NCBI RefSeq assembly: GCF_947502445.1
Contig: NZ_CANMZW010000017.1
Coordinates: 1 to 64,000 of the forward strand
Length of the DNA stretch: 64,000 nucleotides
Direction: 5' to 3'
DNA from: an uncultured Brevibacillus sp.
GTDB lineage: Bacteria; Bacillota; Bacilli; Brevibacillales; Brevibacillaceae
The stretch's first letter is position 1; each line of letters begins with the position of its first letter. Position numbers and translations under genes: made by a program. The notes under the pieces are model-generated. The model was not told the origin of the DNA. It did not search any database and was given only the letters and a program-made list of their open reading frames with translations. Positions 24,712 through 32,866 of this stretch are shown in pieces.

Positions 24712-26832
24712 ATGAGGAAGAAAAATCGTGCCTCCTTTATCATGCTGTCATCTTTAACGATCGGGATTGCCATAGCGGGTTGTTCGCAAGAGAGCCAACC
24801 AATTAAAGTCAGCCAAGCACCAGAGAAGCCAGCTGAAACAGTATCGAATGCATCTGTGAACCAGCAAATTCCTTCGCAGGTAGAGCTAGGTGCTTGTAGC
24901 TTTGAAAGTATGCAGCAGACGACTTCAGTAGATCCAACCGAGAAAAAATGGCGCCAGCTTAGAGCTGGACGACCACTCAGTGGCATCGCTTCGATCAGTG
25001 TTGATCCTATTTTTGATGGGGCTGGATATGGGTGGAAGCCAGGAACGTCCTATGCGATAACAAAAGACGGGTCGGTGTGGAAGTGGGGATATGACAATCG
25101 TCCAATGGATTTTCCTGTTCGAGTAAAAGGGATAAACGGTGTCAAACAAATTACTGATTCGTTTGCGCTGACGAACGATGGCCAGGTATGGAGGCTTGAT
25201 CAGGAGGGGACCGCTGATAAAATAAAAGAGCTTAAAAACGTTGAATCCATCCAGCTTGGAGAGATGTTTGATGTTTTGTATGTACTCGGGAAGGATGGGA
25301 CACTTTGGAAGCTGGAAAATGATTCTGAGAAGCCTGAGCAGCTAACAGGTATCGCAAACATGCAAAAGCTGTACGCCTCTGCTGACTCGTTATATCTCAT
25401 TGATCAGGCTGGAAGGCTCCATTATCTGAGTGGACGCGAGGGGCCATTCAAAAGCGAGAACAAGCAAGTGATCCCGCTTCCCGGAAAAGTGAAGCAATTC
25501 GCAGTGAGCTATCAGGATCATGCCCTCATTCAAGTCGAATCGGGAGAGGCATACGCTTTTTCAGCTGATGAGCAGCAGCCAAAACGTATGCCGTTAGCAG
25601 ATGGAGCAAAAAGGCTGGCAGTAAATGGCGATGGGATGTATCTCATGGTCAAAACAGATGGATCAGTCTGGGGGTGGGGGACTAATACGAACCACATGCT
25701 CGGAGAAAGTCAGCCAAAGACTGTTGAGAAGCCTGTACCGATTCAGACGCTCACTGACATCATCGATATTCAGGCAGGGACAGATCATGCATTGGCACTG
25801 GATAAAAACGGGCAAGTTTATTCATGGGGGAGCAATATGACCGGCCAGCTAGGCAGATTGCCTCTATTTTTTGCAAAGTGGACTGAGCTGGGACAATTAT
25901 CCGACATACAACAGGCTGTAACTAAAATGGAAAAGCCATATTTCCTGCGTAAAGACGGTTCCATCTGGAGCATGCATGAAAACCGCACGACTTATAAAAT
26001 AAAGGGTCCCACACACATACTAAAGCTGGACAGCATGCTTGGTTTTCCGGTAACAATCAATCAAGCTGGCAAAGTGCAATTGTGGCAGAAGGATTTCTTT
26101 TCCTGCCAAACCCTTACACTTCCTTTTTCAGTCAAAGACATGGTCGCAGGTGACGACCATTTGCTGGTGCGGACAATGGACGATCGATACATGGCAATCG
26201 AATTCAATTATGAATCTACCGAGCCAGACTCTGTTCAGATTGTTCCTGGCAAGGTGGAAATGGTAAAGATCGACTCTTCCCTCGCCCCTCACATAAAGAA
26301 TCTGTATGCGAATCTTTATACATTTTTGGCTCTAACTAGCGAGGGCGAAGTGTTATATGCAGATCGCACCAAAGATGTTCCCTATCAATTCAAAAGGGTC
26401 CAGGGCATACACAACATCATTTCGTTAGCTCCAGAATTTTTTGTTCGAGCAACACATGATCCGGCATCGGTATGGGCTCTGGATGAAAAGGGGCGTGTCC
26501 ACGAGCTGCTGCTTCAACCAGAGTTTGAACAATTAAGAATCACGTCGATTCAAGCTGAGATAGGGACTAATATAAAAGAGGGAATTGACAAAATAAGTGG
26601 CAGACTTCGATTGACGAAAGACGGTCAAATTTTTGAGCATGACTGGAGTCCGTCAATCAAAGAACGGATATCGGAGCCAATTCGCTTGGTTTCTTCAACG
26701 TACCGATATTGGATCGAGGGACCTGGCTCTCATTATCATTTAATAGTTACGGAAAGCGATAAGATCATTGTCATCGGTTATAATCCATTTGGTCAAAGCG
26801 AATCGGTTCCTGAAAAAGTGATTACACCATAA
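24712..26832 (+). CDS. RCC1-repeat lipoprotein
   Basis: 706-residue predicted lipoprotein. A basic N-terminus leads to the lipobox IAIAGC (Cys about 24). The body contains RCC1 beta-propeller repeats, recognisable as SYAITKDGSVWKWGYD, MVKTDGSVWGWGTN, HALALDKNGQVYSWGSN and several decayed copies (KDGTLWKLEN, SEGEVLYADR). RCC1 folds in bacteria act as extracellular binding platforms; the partner is unknown. ATG 24712 is preceded by AGGAA at 7 bases. A terminator follows the stop. Confidence 0.85.
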   Translation: MRKKNRASFIMLSSLTIGIAIAGCSQESQPIKVSQAPEKPAETVSNASVNQQIPSQVELGACSFESMQQTTSVDPTEKKWRQLRAGRPLSGIASISVDPIFDGAGYGWKPGTSYAITKDGSVWKWGYDNRPMDFPVRVKGINGVKQITDSFALTNDGQVWRLDQEGTADKIKELKNVESIQLGEMFDVLYVLGKDGTLWKLENDSEKPEQLTGIANMQKLYASADSLYLIDQAGRLHYLSGREGPFKSENKQVIPLPGKVKQFAVSYQDHALIQVESGEAYAFSADEQQPKRMPLADGAKRLAVNGDGMYLMVKTDGSVWGWGTNTNHMLGESQPKTVEKPVPIQTLTDIIDIQAGTDHALALDKNGQVYSWGSNMTGQLGRLPLFFAKWTELGQLSDIQQAVTKMEKPYFLRKDGSIWSMHENRTTYKIKGPTHILKLDSMLGFPVTINQAGKVQLWQKDFFSCQTLTLPFSVKDMVAGDDHLLVRTMDDRYMAIEFNYESTEPDSVQIVPGKVEMVKIDSSLAPHIKNLYANLYTFLALTSEGEVLYADRTKDVPYQFKRVQGIHNIISLAPEFFVRATHDPASVWALDEKGRVHELLLQPEFEQLRITSIQAEIGTNIKEGIDKISGRLRLTKDGQIFEHDWSPSIKERISEPIRLVSSTYRYWIEGPGSHYHLIVTESDKIIVIGYNPFGQSESVPEKVITP

Positions 26833-26916
26833 TGGCAGCGGTGGAAAATCAACTGACTCCTTCCATATTTCTCAGGTGGAATGGAATCATTTGTGAATTC
26901 CTGATAAAATGATTGG

Positions 26917-26942
26917 AAAGCCCTTTCGGGGGCTATTTTTTT
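26917..26942 (+). terminator. Terminator after the RCC1 gene
   Basis: A short AGCCC/GGGCT hairpin with loop TTTCGG is followed by ATTTTTTT. It lies directly before a strong ribosome site, so it could also work as an attenuator for the next unit. Confidence 0.6.
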
Positions 26943-26957
26943 AAGGAGGGCTTTTGC

Positions 26958-27029
26958 ATGAAAGACTATACTCTGGTCAAACTCGTTTATGAAAAGCAGC
27001 TGGGAGGTGACATCTATTATGAACCATAG
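26958..27029 (+). CDS. Putative 23-aa leader ORF overlapping the GreA-like gene
   Basis: ATG 26958 follows AAGGAGGG by about 8 bases. The frame MKDYTLVKLVYEKQLGGDIYYEP ends at TAG 27027-27029, overlapping the next gene start by 11 bases. The ribosome site of the next gene lies inside it, so translation of the two is probably linked. It may be a true small protein or a regulatory leader. Confidence 0.45.
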   Translation: MKDYTLVKLVYEKQLGGDIYYEP

Positions 27030-27471
27030 TATTATGAGCGGCACACGCAAACATTTGATTAGTCAGCTTGTTTTCTTTGATGAGCAGTATTCGCTTTTTT
27101 ACGATCAATACGTCCGTGATTATGGTAAGGATAAACAGATTGTAGATAGCTTGGTCAAACGTTACAAGGAAACATTGGAAAAATTACTTTCAGGTGATGA
27201 CGAAGCTTTATCAAAGTCATTGCATGGAATTACGCTCCTGGGTAGCAGTGTAAAGGTTCTATTTGAAGAGGATGGAGATGAGGAATCATTTACTGTGGTT
27301 TATCCGACAGATATTGATCCTGACAACAATCGAATTTCGTTCTTATCCCCTATTGGTAGACAATTACTGTTGGCTGGGCCTGAAGATTCAATCGTTTTAG
27401 AAAGTCCTGTCGGCTCCAGCCATGTACAGATCAAGGAGATAAGGTTTACATATATAGGCGGATTTTCGTAA
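27019..27471 (+). CDS. GreA/GreB C-terminal domain-like protein
   Basis: 150-residue protein whose last 70 residues match the GreA/GreB C-terminal domain (FTVVYPTDIDPDNNRISFLSPIGRQL, then VLESPVGSSHVQIKEI). The N-terminal part is helical but lacks the acidic-tipped coiled coil that stimulates transcript cleavage. It probably binds RNA polymerase without Gre activity, like other Gre-fold homologues. ATG 27019 follows GGAGGTGA; ATG 27034 is possible. Confidence 0.75.
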   Translation: MNHSIMSGTRKHLISQLVFFDEQYSLFYDQYVRDYGKDKQIVDSLVKRYKETLEKLLSGDDEALSKSLHGITLLGSSVKVLFEEDGDEESFTVVYPTDIDPDNNRISFLSPIGRQLLLAGPEDSIVLESPVGSSHVQIKEIRFTYIGGFS

Positions 27472-27498
27472 TAACAAAATCGAACAACGTATTTCGGA

Positions 27499-27531
27499 AA
27501 AAAAGACACTACGAGCTAGTGTCTTTTTTTT
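27499..27531 (+). terminator. Terminator after the GreA-like gene
   Basis: AAAAGACACT pairs with AGTGTCTTTT, followed by more T. Confidence 0.85.
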
Positions 27532-27599
27532 GCACCAATAACGATTTTGAGCTTTAGGAAACCTGGGTAGATAATACAGGCCAAATGGATTCGAGCTGA

Positions 27600-27815
27600 T
27601 ATCGGATTGGGTTTCGTTCCACTGGTCCGTATTCTTTAGATGGAGTTTCTCTGCTTTCAGGTGTTGATCACGAGACCGTTGATGAAACTTCTTTTAAATG
27701 GAACATCTACAAAAATGATGGCAAAATATCGGGGGAAAATCTATACCAGCTCGCAATTGGTGTAAGTGGACTCACTGACAAAGACGGAGATGATTTTTCC
27801 TTTTTCAACCACTGA
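27600..27815 (+). pseudogene. 5'-truncated fragment of an unknown protein
   Basis: An open 71-codon frame with protein-like composition (SLLSGVDHETVDETSFKWN, YQLAIGVSGLTDKDGDDF) ends at 27815, but it has a stop immediately upstream and no start codon or ribosome site. It looks like the tail of a lost gene. I cannot name the family. The rest of 27532-27889 shows nothing else. Confidence 0.4.
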
Positions 27816-27889
27816 AAACGACAAAGTCTTCCTCACGATTTTTGGATAAACTAACGAGACAAATGATCTTATGAAAGGAAAATAAGGCT

Positions 27890-28957
27890 TTGAGGAAATG
27901 GAGCTACGTTCTCCCCATACTTCTGATTCTTCTTCTCAGTGCAAGCCAAACATTCAAACCAACGCAGCCTGAGCCAAAATTTTTTAAGCTTGACCAAGCA
28001 CAGGGAAATAGAGGTACATCCGAGCGAATTGTGATGGGCTGGAATGCTTTTGGAACGACGGAAACCTATATCGAACAAAATCGTGCGTCGCCAAATTTGA
28101 ATGTAGTATCTCCCCGGTGGTTATCGCTGGATTCGGAGCATCTCGTTACAGGGGAAGTAGATCCAGCCTATGTAGAGTGGGCACACCAATCGGGCAAACA
28201 GGTTTGGGCTTTTTTTGGAAATAAATTTGACGCTGAGCTGACCGATGAGGTGCTTAGTGAGCAGAGTAACCATGCGAAAATAGCTGAGAAGCTGGAAAAA
28301 ATACTCACAGAAAATAAAATAGACCGGATTAATGTCGACTTCGAAAATATCAATATGAAGAATAAAAATGACTTCGTGGCGTTTGTTCGGCAACTAAAAC
28401 AGTCACTTTTCCCACACGGAATTGTCGTTTCCATCGATATTACGCGAGAAAATCCAGACCCATTCTGGTCAGGTAGCTATGATCGTGCAGAGCTTGGCAA
28501 GATCGCGGACTATATCATCATGATGGGGTACGATGAAGATTTAGGTGGTGGAGAAAAAATAGGTTCTGTCGCGTCATTGCCTTGGGTAGAGGAAGGAATC
28601 CAGCTGTTGATCAAAGAGGTGCCACCCTCAAAGATCATCTTGGCTGTTCCCTTTTATACGAGAGAATGGGTAACGAATTTGAAAACCAAAAAGGAAACGC
28701 GGTACGACCGAACGATGATTGAGGTCGATGAAATCATCCAAGACAAACAGTTGCAAAAGAAATGGGACAAAAACGTCAAACAAAATTACGTTGAGTTCGT
28801 CGAAAACGATGAAAAGCATCAAATTTGGCTGGAAGACAAAGATTCCTTGCAGCAAAGAGTAGATCTAGTGAATAAATATGACTTAAAAGGAACAGCAGCC
28901 TGGTTCATCGGGCAAGAAACCCGGGAAATCTGGCCGATTTTCCATACCAGTCCATAA
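27890..28957 (+). CDS. Exported glycoside hydrolase family 18 protein
   Basis: 355-residue GH18 TIM barrel. The catalytic DxxDxDxE motif reads DRINVDFENI, with Glu as the acid/base, and IADYIIMMGYDE and ILAVPFYTREW are the usual later strands. An N-terminal hydrophobic segment (about 5-18) serves as signal or anchor. Similar Bacillus proteins (SleL/YaaH type) cut spore cortex peptidoglycan; no LysM repeats are present here. The start is TTG 27890, after AAAGGAAAA. The dispersed repeat begins 12 bases after the stop. Confidence 0.85.
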   Translation: MRKWSYVLPILLILLLSASQTFKPTQPEPKFFKLDQAQGNRGTSERIVMGWNAFGTTETYIEQNRASPNLNVVSPRWLSLDSEHLVTGEVDPAYVEWAHQSGKQVWAFFGNKFDAELTDEVLSEQSNHAKIAEKLEKILTENKIDRINVDFENINMKNKNDFVAFVRQLKQSLFPHGIVVSIDITRENPDPFWSGSYDRAELGKIADYIIMMGYDEDLGGGEKIGSVASLPWVEEGIQLLIKEVPPSKIILAVPFYTREWVTNLKTKKETRYDRTMIEVDEIIQDKQLQKKWDKNVKQNYVEFVENDEKHQIWLEDKDSLQQRVDLVNKYDLKGTAAWFIGQETREIWPIFHTSP

Positions 28958-28968
28958 ATGATGATAAA

Positions 28969-29074
28969 AAAACCTCTATCGAGGCATGCTCGCCGAGGAG
29001 CGACCGCGTTTTAGCGGAAGGTTTTATGCGCTCCAGAATTCATAAGCGTTCGCGCTTATAAATTCTTTTACGTT
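28969..29074. repeat. Dispersed hairpin repeat, copy 2
   Basis: This 106-base copy matches 16251-16394 at its start, at GAGGAGCGACCGCGTTTTAG, and at the end. It ends in a 13-base stem (29036-29048 with 29053-29065, one mismatch) closed by a TTCG tetraloop. It lies intergenic, directly after the GH18 gene. Confidence 0.75.
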
Positions 29075-29082
29075 AAAGATGG

Positions 29083-29115
29083 AACCGCCCTTTTTCGAAA
29101 AGATTAAGGGCGGTT
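29083..29115. terminator. Terminator hairpin between GH18 and the sigma54 regulator
   Basis: AACCGCCCTT pairs with AAGGGCGGTT in a perfect 10-base stem. T-runs around it are modest. It is placed to end the minus-strand regulator gene. Confidence 0.6.
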
Positions 29116-29130
29116 TCTGTAGGAGGAAAG

Positions 29131-30534
29131 CTATTTTGCATCGCGTTTTTTGCGCACAAGCGTAGAAATATTTACTTTCAACAGGTCGGCACATTCCTGC
29201 ATCGTTTTGGTCTGAGCGAGCATTCGATGAATGTACTCCTTTTCAAAGCGCTGTACAGCCTCTTTTAACGGCATAGGGGCATCGAAATGCTCGTTGTTTA
29301 CTGGAAGCGAGGCTTTATTGGACCTTTGGATGGAGGCAGGCAGCTGATCCACCTTTATTTTTCCGTTTTCACACATATGGTACGTGCGTTCTACCACGTT
29401 TTTCAATTCTCGTATGTTTCCCGGCCAATCATAGTAAGTCAATGTTTCCAAAGCTTCGGAATCAATCCGTTTTTCCTGTTCGTATTTTTGCTCCATTTTT
29501 TTCAGATAGTAGAAGACTAAAGCGGGTATGTCCTCACGCCTCTCTCGCAGTGGCGGAATCGTGATTGACAGGACGTTTAACCGATAATACAAATCCTGGC
29601 GGAATCGCTTTTGCTCCACCATCGTTTCGAGATCACTGTTGGTCGCAGCAATAATTCGCATTTGCACACGACGGACATTTTTGCCACCAAGTCTGCGGAT
29701 TTTTCCATCCTGTAGCACATTCAACAGCTTGACCTGAAGTGGGTAAGGCAGGTCGCCGATTTCATCGAGGAAAATCGTCCCATTGTCAGCAAGCTCAAAT
29801 AACCCCTCCTTGGCATGGTTTGCCCCTGTAAACGCTCCTTTTTCATACCCGAACAATTCGGATTCAAGCAAATGATCGGGGATTGCCCCACAGTTGATTT
29901 TGACAAACTCGCCGCCTAGACCACTCTGTGTATGGATGTAATTGGCGAGAACATCCTTTCCGACACCCGACTCACCTAAAAGCAGCAAGGGAGAGTCGTT
30001 CTTGGCAAAGCGTTGGGCCAAAGAAACGATCCGGTGCATGCTGCCACTGCGATAAACGAGCTGTTCATTTGAATCGCTGCCGTTTTGGATTTGCTCTAAC
30101 GCCTTTTGAAACTCTACGTTAATCTGGCGTGTTTCTTCGAGTTCTCGCTGCAGCTGATTTAATTCCGTAATATCCCTGACATTGCCTACGACATACAGCA
30201 GCTCCCGGTTTTCATCCAGTACGGGTGTAGCGGTATTGATCGTTTTGCGTCCATTTCCGTAATCAATCGCGGTGCTGTAAATCTTTTTTGTTTGGATCGC
30301 TTTGACTGCAGAGGAATCAGAGACGATTTCCATATCCAGCTGTTGAATGAAGCTGTAATGATCCAAGATATCAGCCGAAACACCTGTCAGCTGCAAATAG
30401 GCTTGATTATAAAGCAGTACATATCCGTTTCGGTCACATATGGCTAAACCGTCGTGGGATGTATTGAAGATGGTGGAAATGAGACCGAGTAGTTCGTTCT
30501 TATCATTGGTTTGAAAGTACTGGGTTTTATGCAA
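29131..30534 (-). CDS. Sigma54-dependent transcriptional activator with PAS domain
   Basis: 467-residue enhancer-binding protein. A PAS sensor (about 15-125, HDGLAICDRNGYVLLYNQAY) precedes the AAA+ domain. That domain has Walker A GESGVGKD, the sigma54 contact loop GAFTGA, Walker B TIFLDEIGD and arginine-finger region RQDLYYRLNVL. A C-terminal helix-turn-helix follows (MQECADLLKVNISTLVRKK). TTG 30534 follows AGGAGGGG. It faces the 2-oxo-acid dehydrogenase operon, which has a -24/-12 promoter, so it is very likely its activator, in the manner of BkdR or AcoR. Confidence 0.92.
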   Translation of the reverse strand: MHKTQYFQTNDKNELLGLISTIFNTSHDGLAICDRNGYVLLYNQAYLQLTGVSADILDHYSFIQQLDMEIVSDSSAVKAIQTKKIYSTAIDYGNGRKTINTATPVLDENRELLYVVGNVRDITELNQLQRELEETRQINVEFQKALEQIQNGSDSNEQLVYRSGSMHRIVSLAQRFAKNDSPLLLLGESGVGKDVLANYIHTQSGLGGEFVKINCGAIPDHLLESELFGYEKGAFTGANHAKEGLFELADNGTIFLDEIGDLPYPLQVKLLNVLQDGKIRRLGGKNVRRVQMRIIAATNSDLETMVEQKRFRQDLYYRLNVLSITIPPLRERREDIPALVFYYLKKMEQKYEQEKRIDSEALETLTYYDWPGNIRELKNVVERTYHMCENGKIKVDQLPASIQRSNKASLPVNNEHFDAPMPLKEAVQRFEKEYIHRMLAQTKTMQECADLLKVNISTLVRKKRDAK

Positions 30535-30629
30535 GCAGGTCCCCTCCTATTTACCCGAAAAAATACAGTTCACACATATTGGAAAGAAAGCGCGTACATA
30601 TGAAATAGTCAAAAATAATCATTCATGTG

Positions 30630-30651
30630 CATTTTTGCATATGCAAAAATG
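30630..30651. promoter_or_regulatory. 22-bp perfect palindrome, probable enhancer site
   Basis: CATTTTTGCA-TATGCAAAAATG is a perfect inverted repeat centred about 72 bases upstream of the -24/-12 promoter and about 95 bases upstream of the regulator start. This is where an enhancer-binding protein would bind. Confidence 0.65.
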
Positions 30652-30704
30652 ATAGTTCCTCTCTCGAATCCTTGTACATCACTCAGCATTTGGCAAAAAG
30701 TGAA

Positions 30705-30721
30705 TTGGCATACTTTTTGCT
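30705..30721 (+). promoter_or_regulatory. Sigma54 (-24/-12) promoter of the dehydrogenase operon
   Basis: TTGGCATACTTTTTGCT keeps the GG and GC elements at the right spacing for sigma54. It lies about 70 bases before the E1-alpha start and opposite a sigma54 activator gene. Confidence 0.85.
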
Positions 30722-30789
30722 CTATTCATTTTATATGATAACGGCCAAATATCATATGGTTTTCATTCGGGGGAAAGAGAGGGATTGAA

Positions 30790-31866
30790 ATGAGTGAGCT
30801 GACGAATCTGTATCAAGTGCTGACTCCAGATGGAGAGCTTCTTGAAAATATAGGTGACAAGCTAGACGATGCGATGATTGTAAAAATGTACGAGAGTATG
30901 GTACTGGTACGCGCATTTGACCGTAAATCCGTTCACCTGCAGCGTCAAGGGCGGATGGGGACATATGCTCCCTTCGAAGGACAGGAAGCGGCTCAAATTG
31001 GAAGCGCTTTAGCATTGTCCCCTGGAGACTGGCTGTTTCCAACCTATCGGGACCACGCGGCGGCGATCGTTCACGGTCAGTCACTGTCTCGCGTCTTTTT
31101 ATACTGGATGGGGCATATGGAAGGCAGTATTAGTCCTGAGGGTAAAAACATCATGCCGCCATGTGTGCCGATTGCTACCCAGATGGTTCATGCTGTCGGT
31201 ACGGCATGGGCAAGCAAGCTAAAACAGGAGAAGCATGTCAGTCTCGCATTTTTCGGTGACGGAGCCAGCTCAGAGGGTGATTTCCATGAGGCGCTGAATT
31301 TTGCTGGTGTGTTTAAAACGCCTACGATCTTTTTGTGCCAAAACAATGGGTATGCAATCAGCGTTCCATTAGCACAGCAGTCTGCATCCAAAACGATTGC
31401 TCAGCGTGGAGCTGCCTATGACATTCCGGGAATTCGCGTAGACGGCAACGATGTTTTTGCGGTCTGGTTGACGACGAGAGCCGCCATCGAGCGAGGACTT
31501 GCTGGGCTTGGGCCTACGCTGATTGAAGTGATCACCCATCGGTACGGAGCACACACAACAGCTGATGATCCAACCAAATACCGTGATCAGCACATTCTGG
31601 CAGAAGAGTGGAGAAGCAAGCGCGATCCGATCGATCGACTGCGCAAATATATGGATAAACATGGACTTTGGAATGAAATGAGAGAAGCTGCTTTGAACAA
31701 GCAGGTAGCTGAGCAAATCGATAAGGCACTGATTGAAGCAGAGAGCTATCCAAAATCTAAACCGTCTGATATGTTCCAGCACGTCTACGCTGAACCGACA
31801 TGGATGATCAAAGAACAGGAGCAAGAGCTTCCGAAGCCAAAAGGCGAGAGAGGAGTAACGGCATGA
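30790..31866 (+). CDS. 2-oxo-acid dehydrogenase E1 component, alpha subunit
   Basis: 358-residue thiamine diphosphate-dependent subunit. The ThDP/Mg motif runs from FFGDGASSEGDFHEALNF to CQNNGYAIS. RQGRMGTYAPFEGQEAAQ and HRYGAHTTADDPTKYR resemble pyruvate dehydrogenase alpha more than branched-chain E1. It is the first gene of a four-gene operon in the order E1a-E1b-E2-E3. With sigma54 control the operon could serve acetoin, branched-chain keto acids or pyruvate; the sequence does not decide. Its stop overlaps the next start (ATGA). Confidence 0.9.
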   Translation: MSELTNLYQVLTPDGELLENIGDKLDDAMIVKMYESMVLVRAFDRKSVHLQRQGRMGTYAPFEGQEAAQIGSALALSPGDWLFPTYRDHAAAIVHGQSLSRVFLYWMGHMEGSISPEGKNIMPPCVPIATQMVHAVGTAWASKLKQEKHVSLAFFGDGASSEGDFHEALNFAGVFKTPTIFLCQNNGYAISVPLAQQSASKTIAQRGAAYDIPGIRVDGNDVFAVWLTTRAAIERGLAGLGPTLIEVITHRYGAHTTADDPTKYRDQHILAEEWRSKRDPIDRLRKYMDKHGLWNEMREAALNKQVAEQIDKALIEAESYPKSKPSDMFQHVYAEPTWMIKEQEQELPKPKGERGVTA

Positions 31867-32846
31867 GCAGAAAACTAACGATCATACAAGCAATTACGGA
31901 AGCAATGGATCAAAAGCTCTCAGACGATCAGCGAGTCATGCTGCTTGGTGAGGACATCGGCGTCAATGGTGGCGTATTCCGTGCAACAGACGGTTTGCTC
32001 GAAAAATATGGTCCGGACCGAGTAGTCGATACCCCTCTGGCTGAAGCAGGCATCATCGGTTCAGCTATCGGCCTTTCGATGAACGGAATGATTCCCATTG
32101 TAGAAATTCAGTTTCTCGCTTTTATTTACCCAGGATTTGAACAAATTGTCTCCCATGCAGCGCGGATGAGATATCGTACACGTGGTCAATACCATGTTCC
32201 GATGGTGATTCGCACGCCATACGGTGCTGGTATTCGCGGTCCGGAGCTGCACTCAGAGAGTGTAGAAACTTTTTTTGCCCACGTTCCAGGGCTGAAGGTA
32301 GTGGCTCCTAGTTCACCTTATGACGCCAAAGGCTTGCTCATTTCTGCTATCGAGGACCCGGACCCTGTCATTTTTTTAGAGCCAACGAAAATCTATCGTG
32401 CTTTTAAAGAAGAAGTACCAGAGGAAATGTACCGTGTACCAATCGGAAAAGCAAAGGTCGCCCGTGAAGGCAATGATTTATCTATCTTTGCTTGGGGAGC
32501 TATGGTCCGGGTTGCGGAGGATGCCGCGAAGCAGATTGAACGCGAACGCGGCTGGTCATGTGAGGTCATCGATCTGCGCACGATTTATCCGCTGGATCGC
32601 GAGGCGATTGTGAAATCTGTGAAAAAGACAGGTCGTGCGCTCGTTGTTCATGAAGCGCACAAGACAGCAGGCATGGGTGCCGAAATTATCTCGATTATTA
32701 ACGATGAAGCGTTGATCTACATGAAAGCTCCCGTAAAACGGATCGCTGGTTTTGATGTACCTGTACCGCAATTTTCTATCGAGGACGATTATTTGCCGAC
32801 GAGTGAACGGGTCAAACTAGGGATCGAACAAACCATTCAATTCTAG
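31863..32846 (+). CDS. 2-oxo-acid dehydrogenase E1 component, beta subunit
   Basis: 327-residue E1-beta, partner of the alpha subunit. VMLLGEDIGVNGGVFRAT, DTPLAEAGIIGSAIGL, the FIYPGFEQIVSHAARMRYR block and GAGIRGPELHSES are typical. ATG 31863 overlaps the alpha stop by 4 bases and is preceded by GAGAGGAG. The C-terminal transketolase domain shows VIDLRTIYPLD and VVHEAH. Confidence 0.92.
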   Translation: MSRKLTIIQAITEAMDQKLSDDQRVMLLGEDIGVNGGVFRATDGLLEKYGPDRVVDTPLAEAGIIGSAIGLSMNGMIPIVEIQFLAFIYPGFEQIVSHAARMRYRTRGQYHVPMVIRTPYGAGIRGPELHSESVETFFAHVPGLKVVAPSSPYDAKGLLISAIEDPDPVIFLEPTKIYRAFKEEVPEEMYRVPIGKAKVAREGNDLSIFAWGAMVRVAEDAAKQIERERGWSCEVIDLRTIYPLDREAIVKSVKKTGRALVVHEAHKTAGMGAEIISIINDEALIYMKAPVKRIAGFDVPVPQFSIEDDYLPTSERVKLGIEQTIQF

Positions 32847-32866
32847 CAAAAGGAGGAGCTTGTTCT

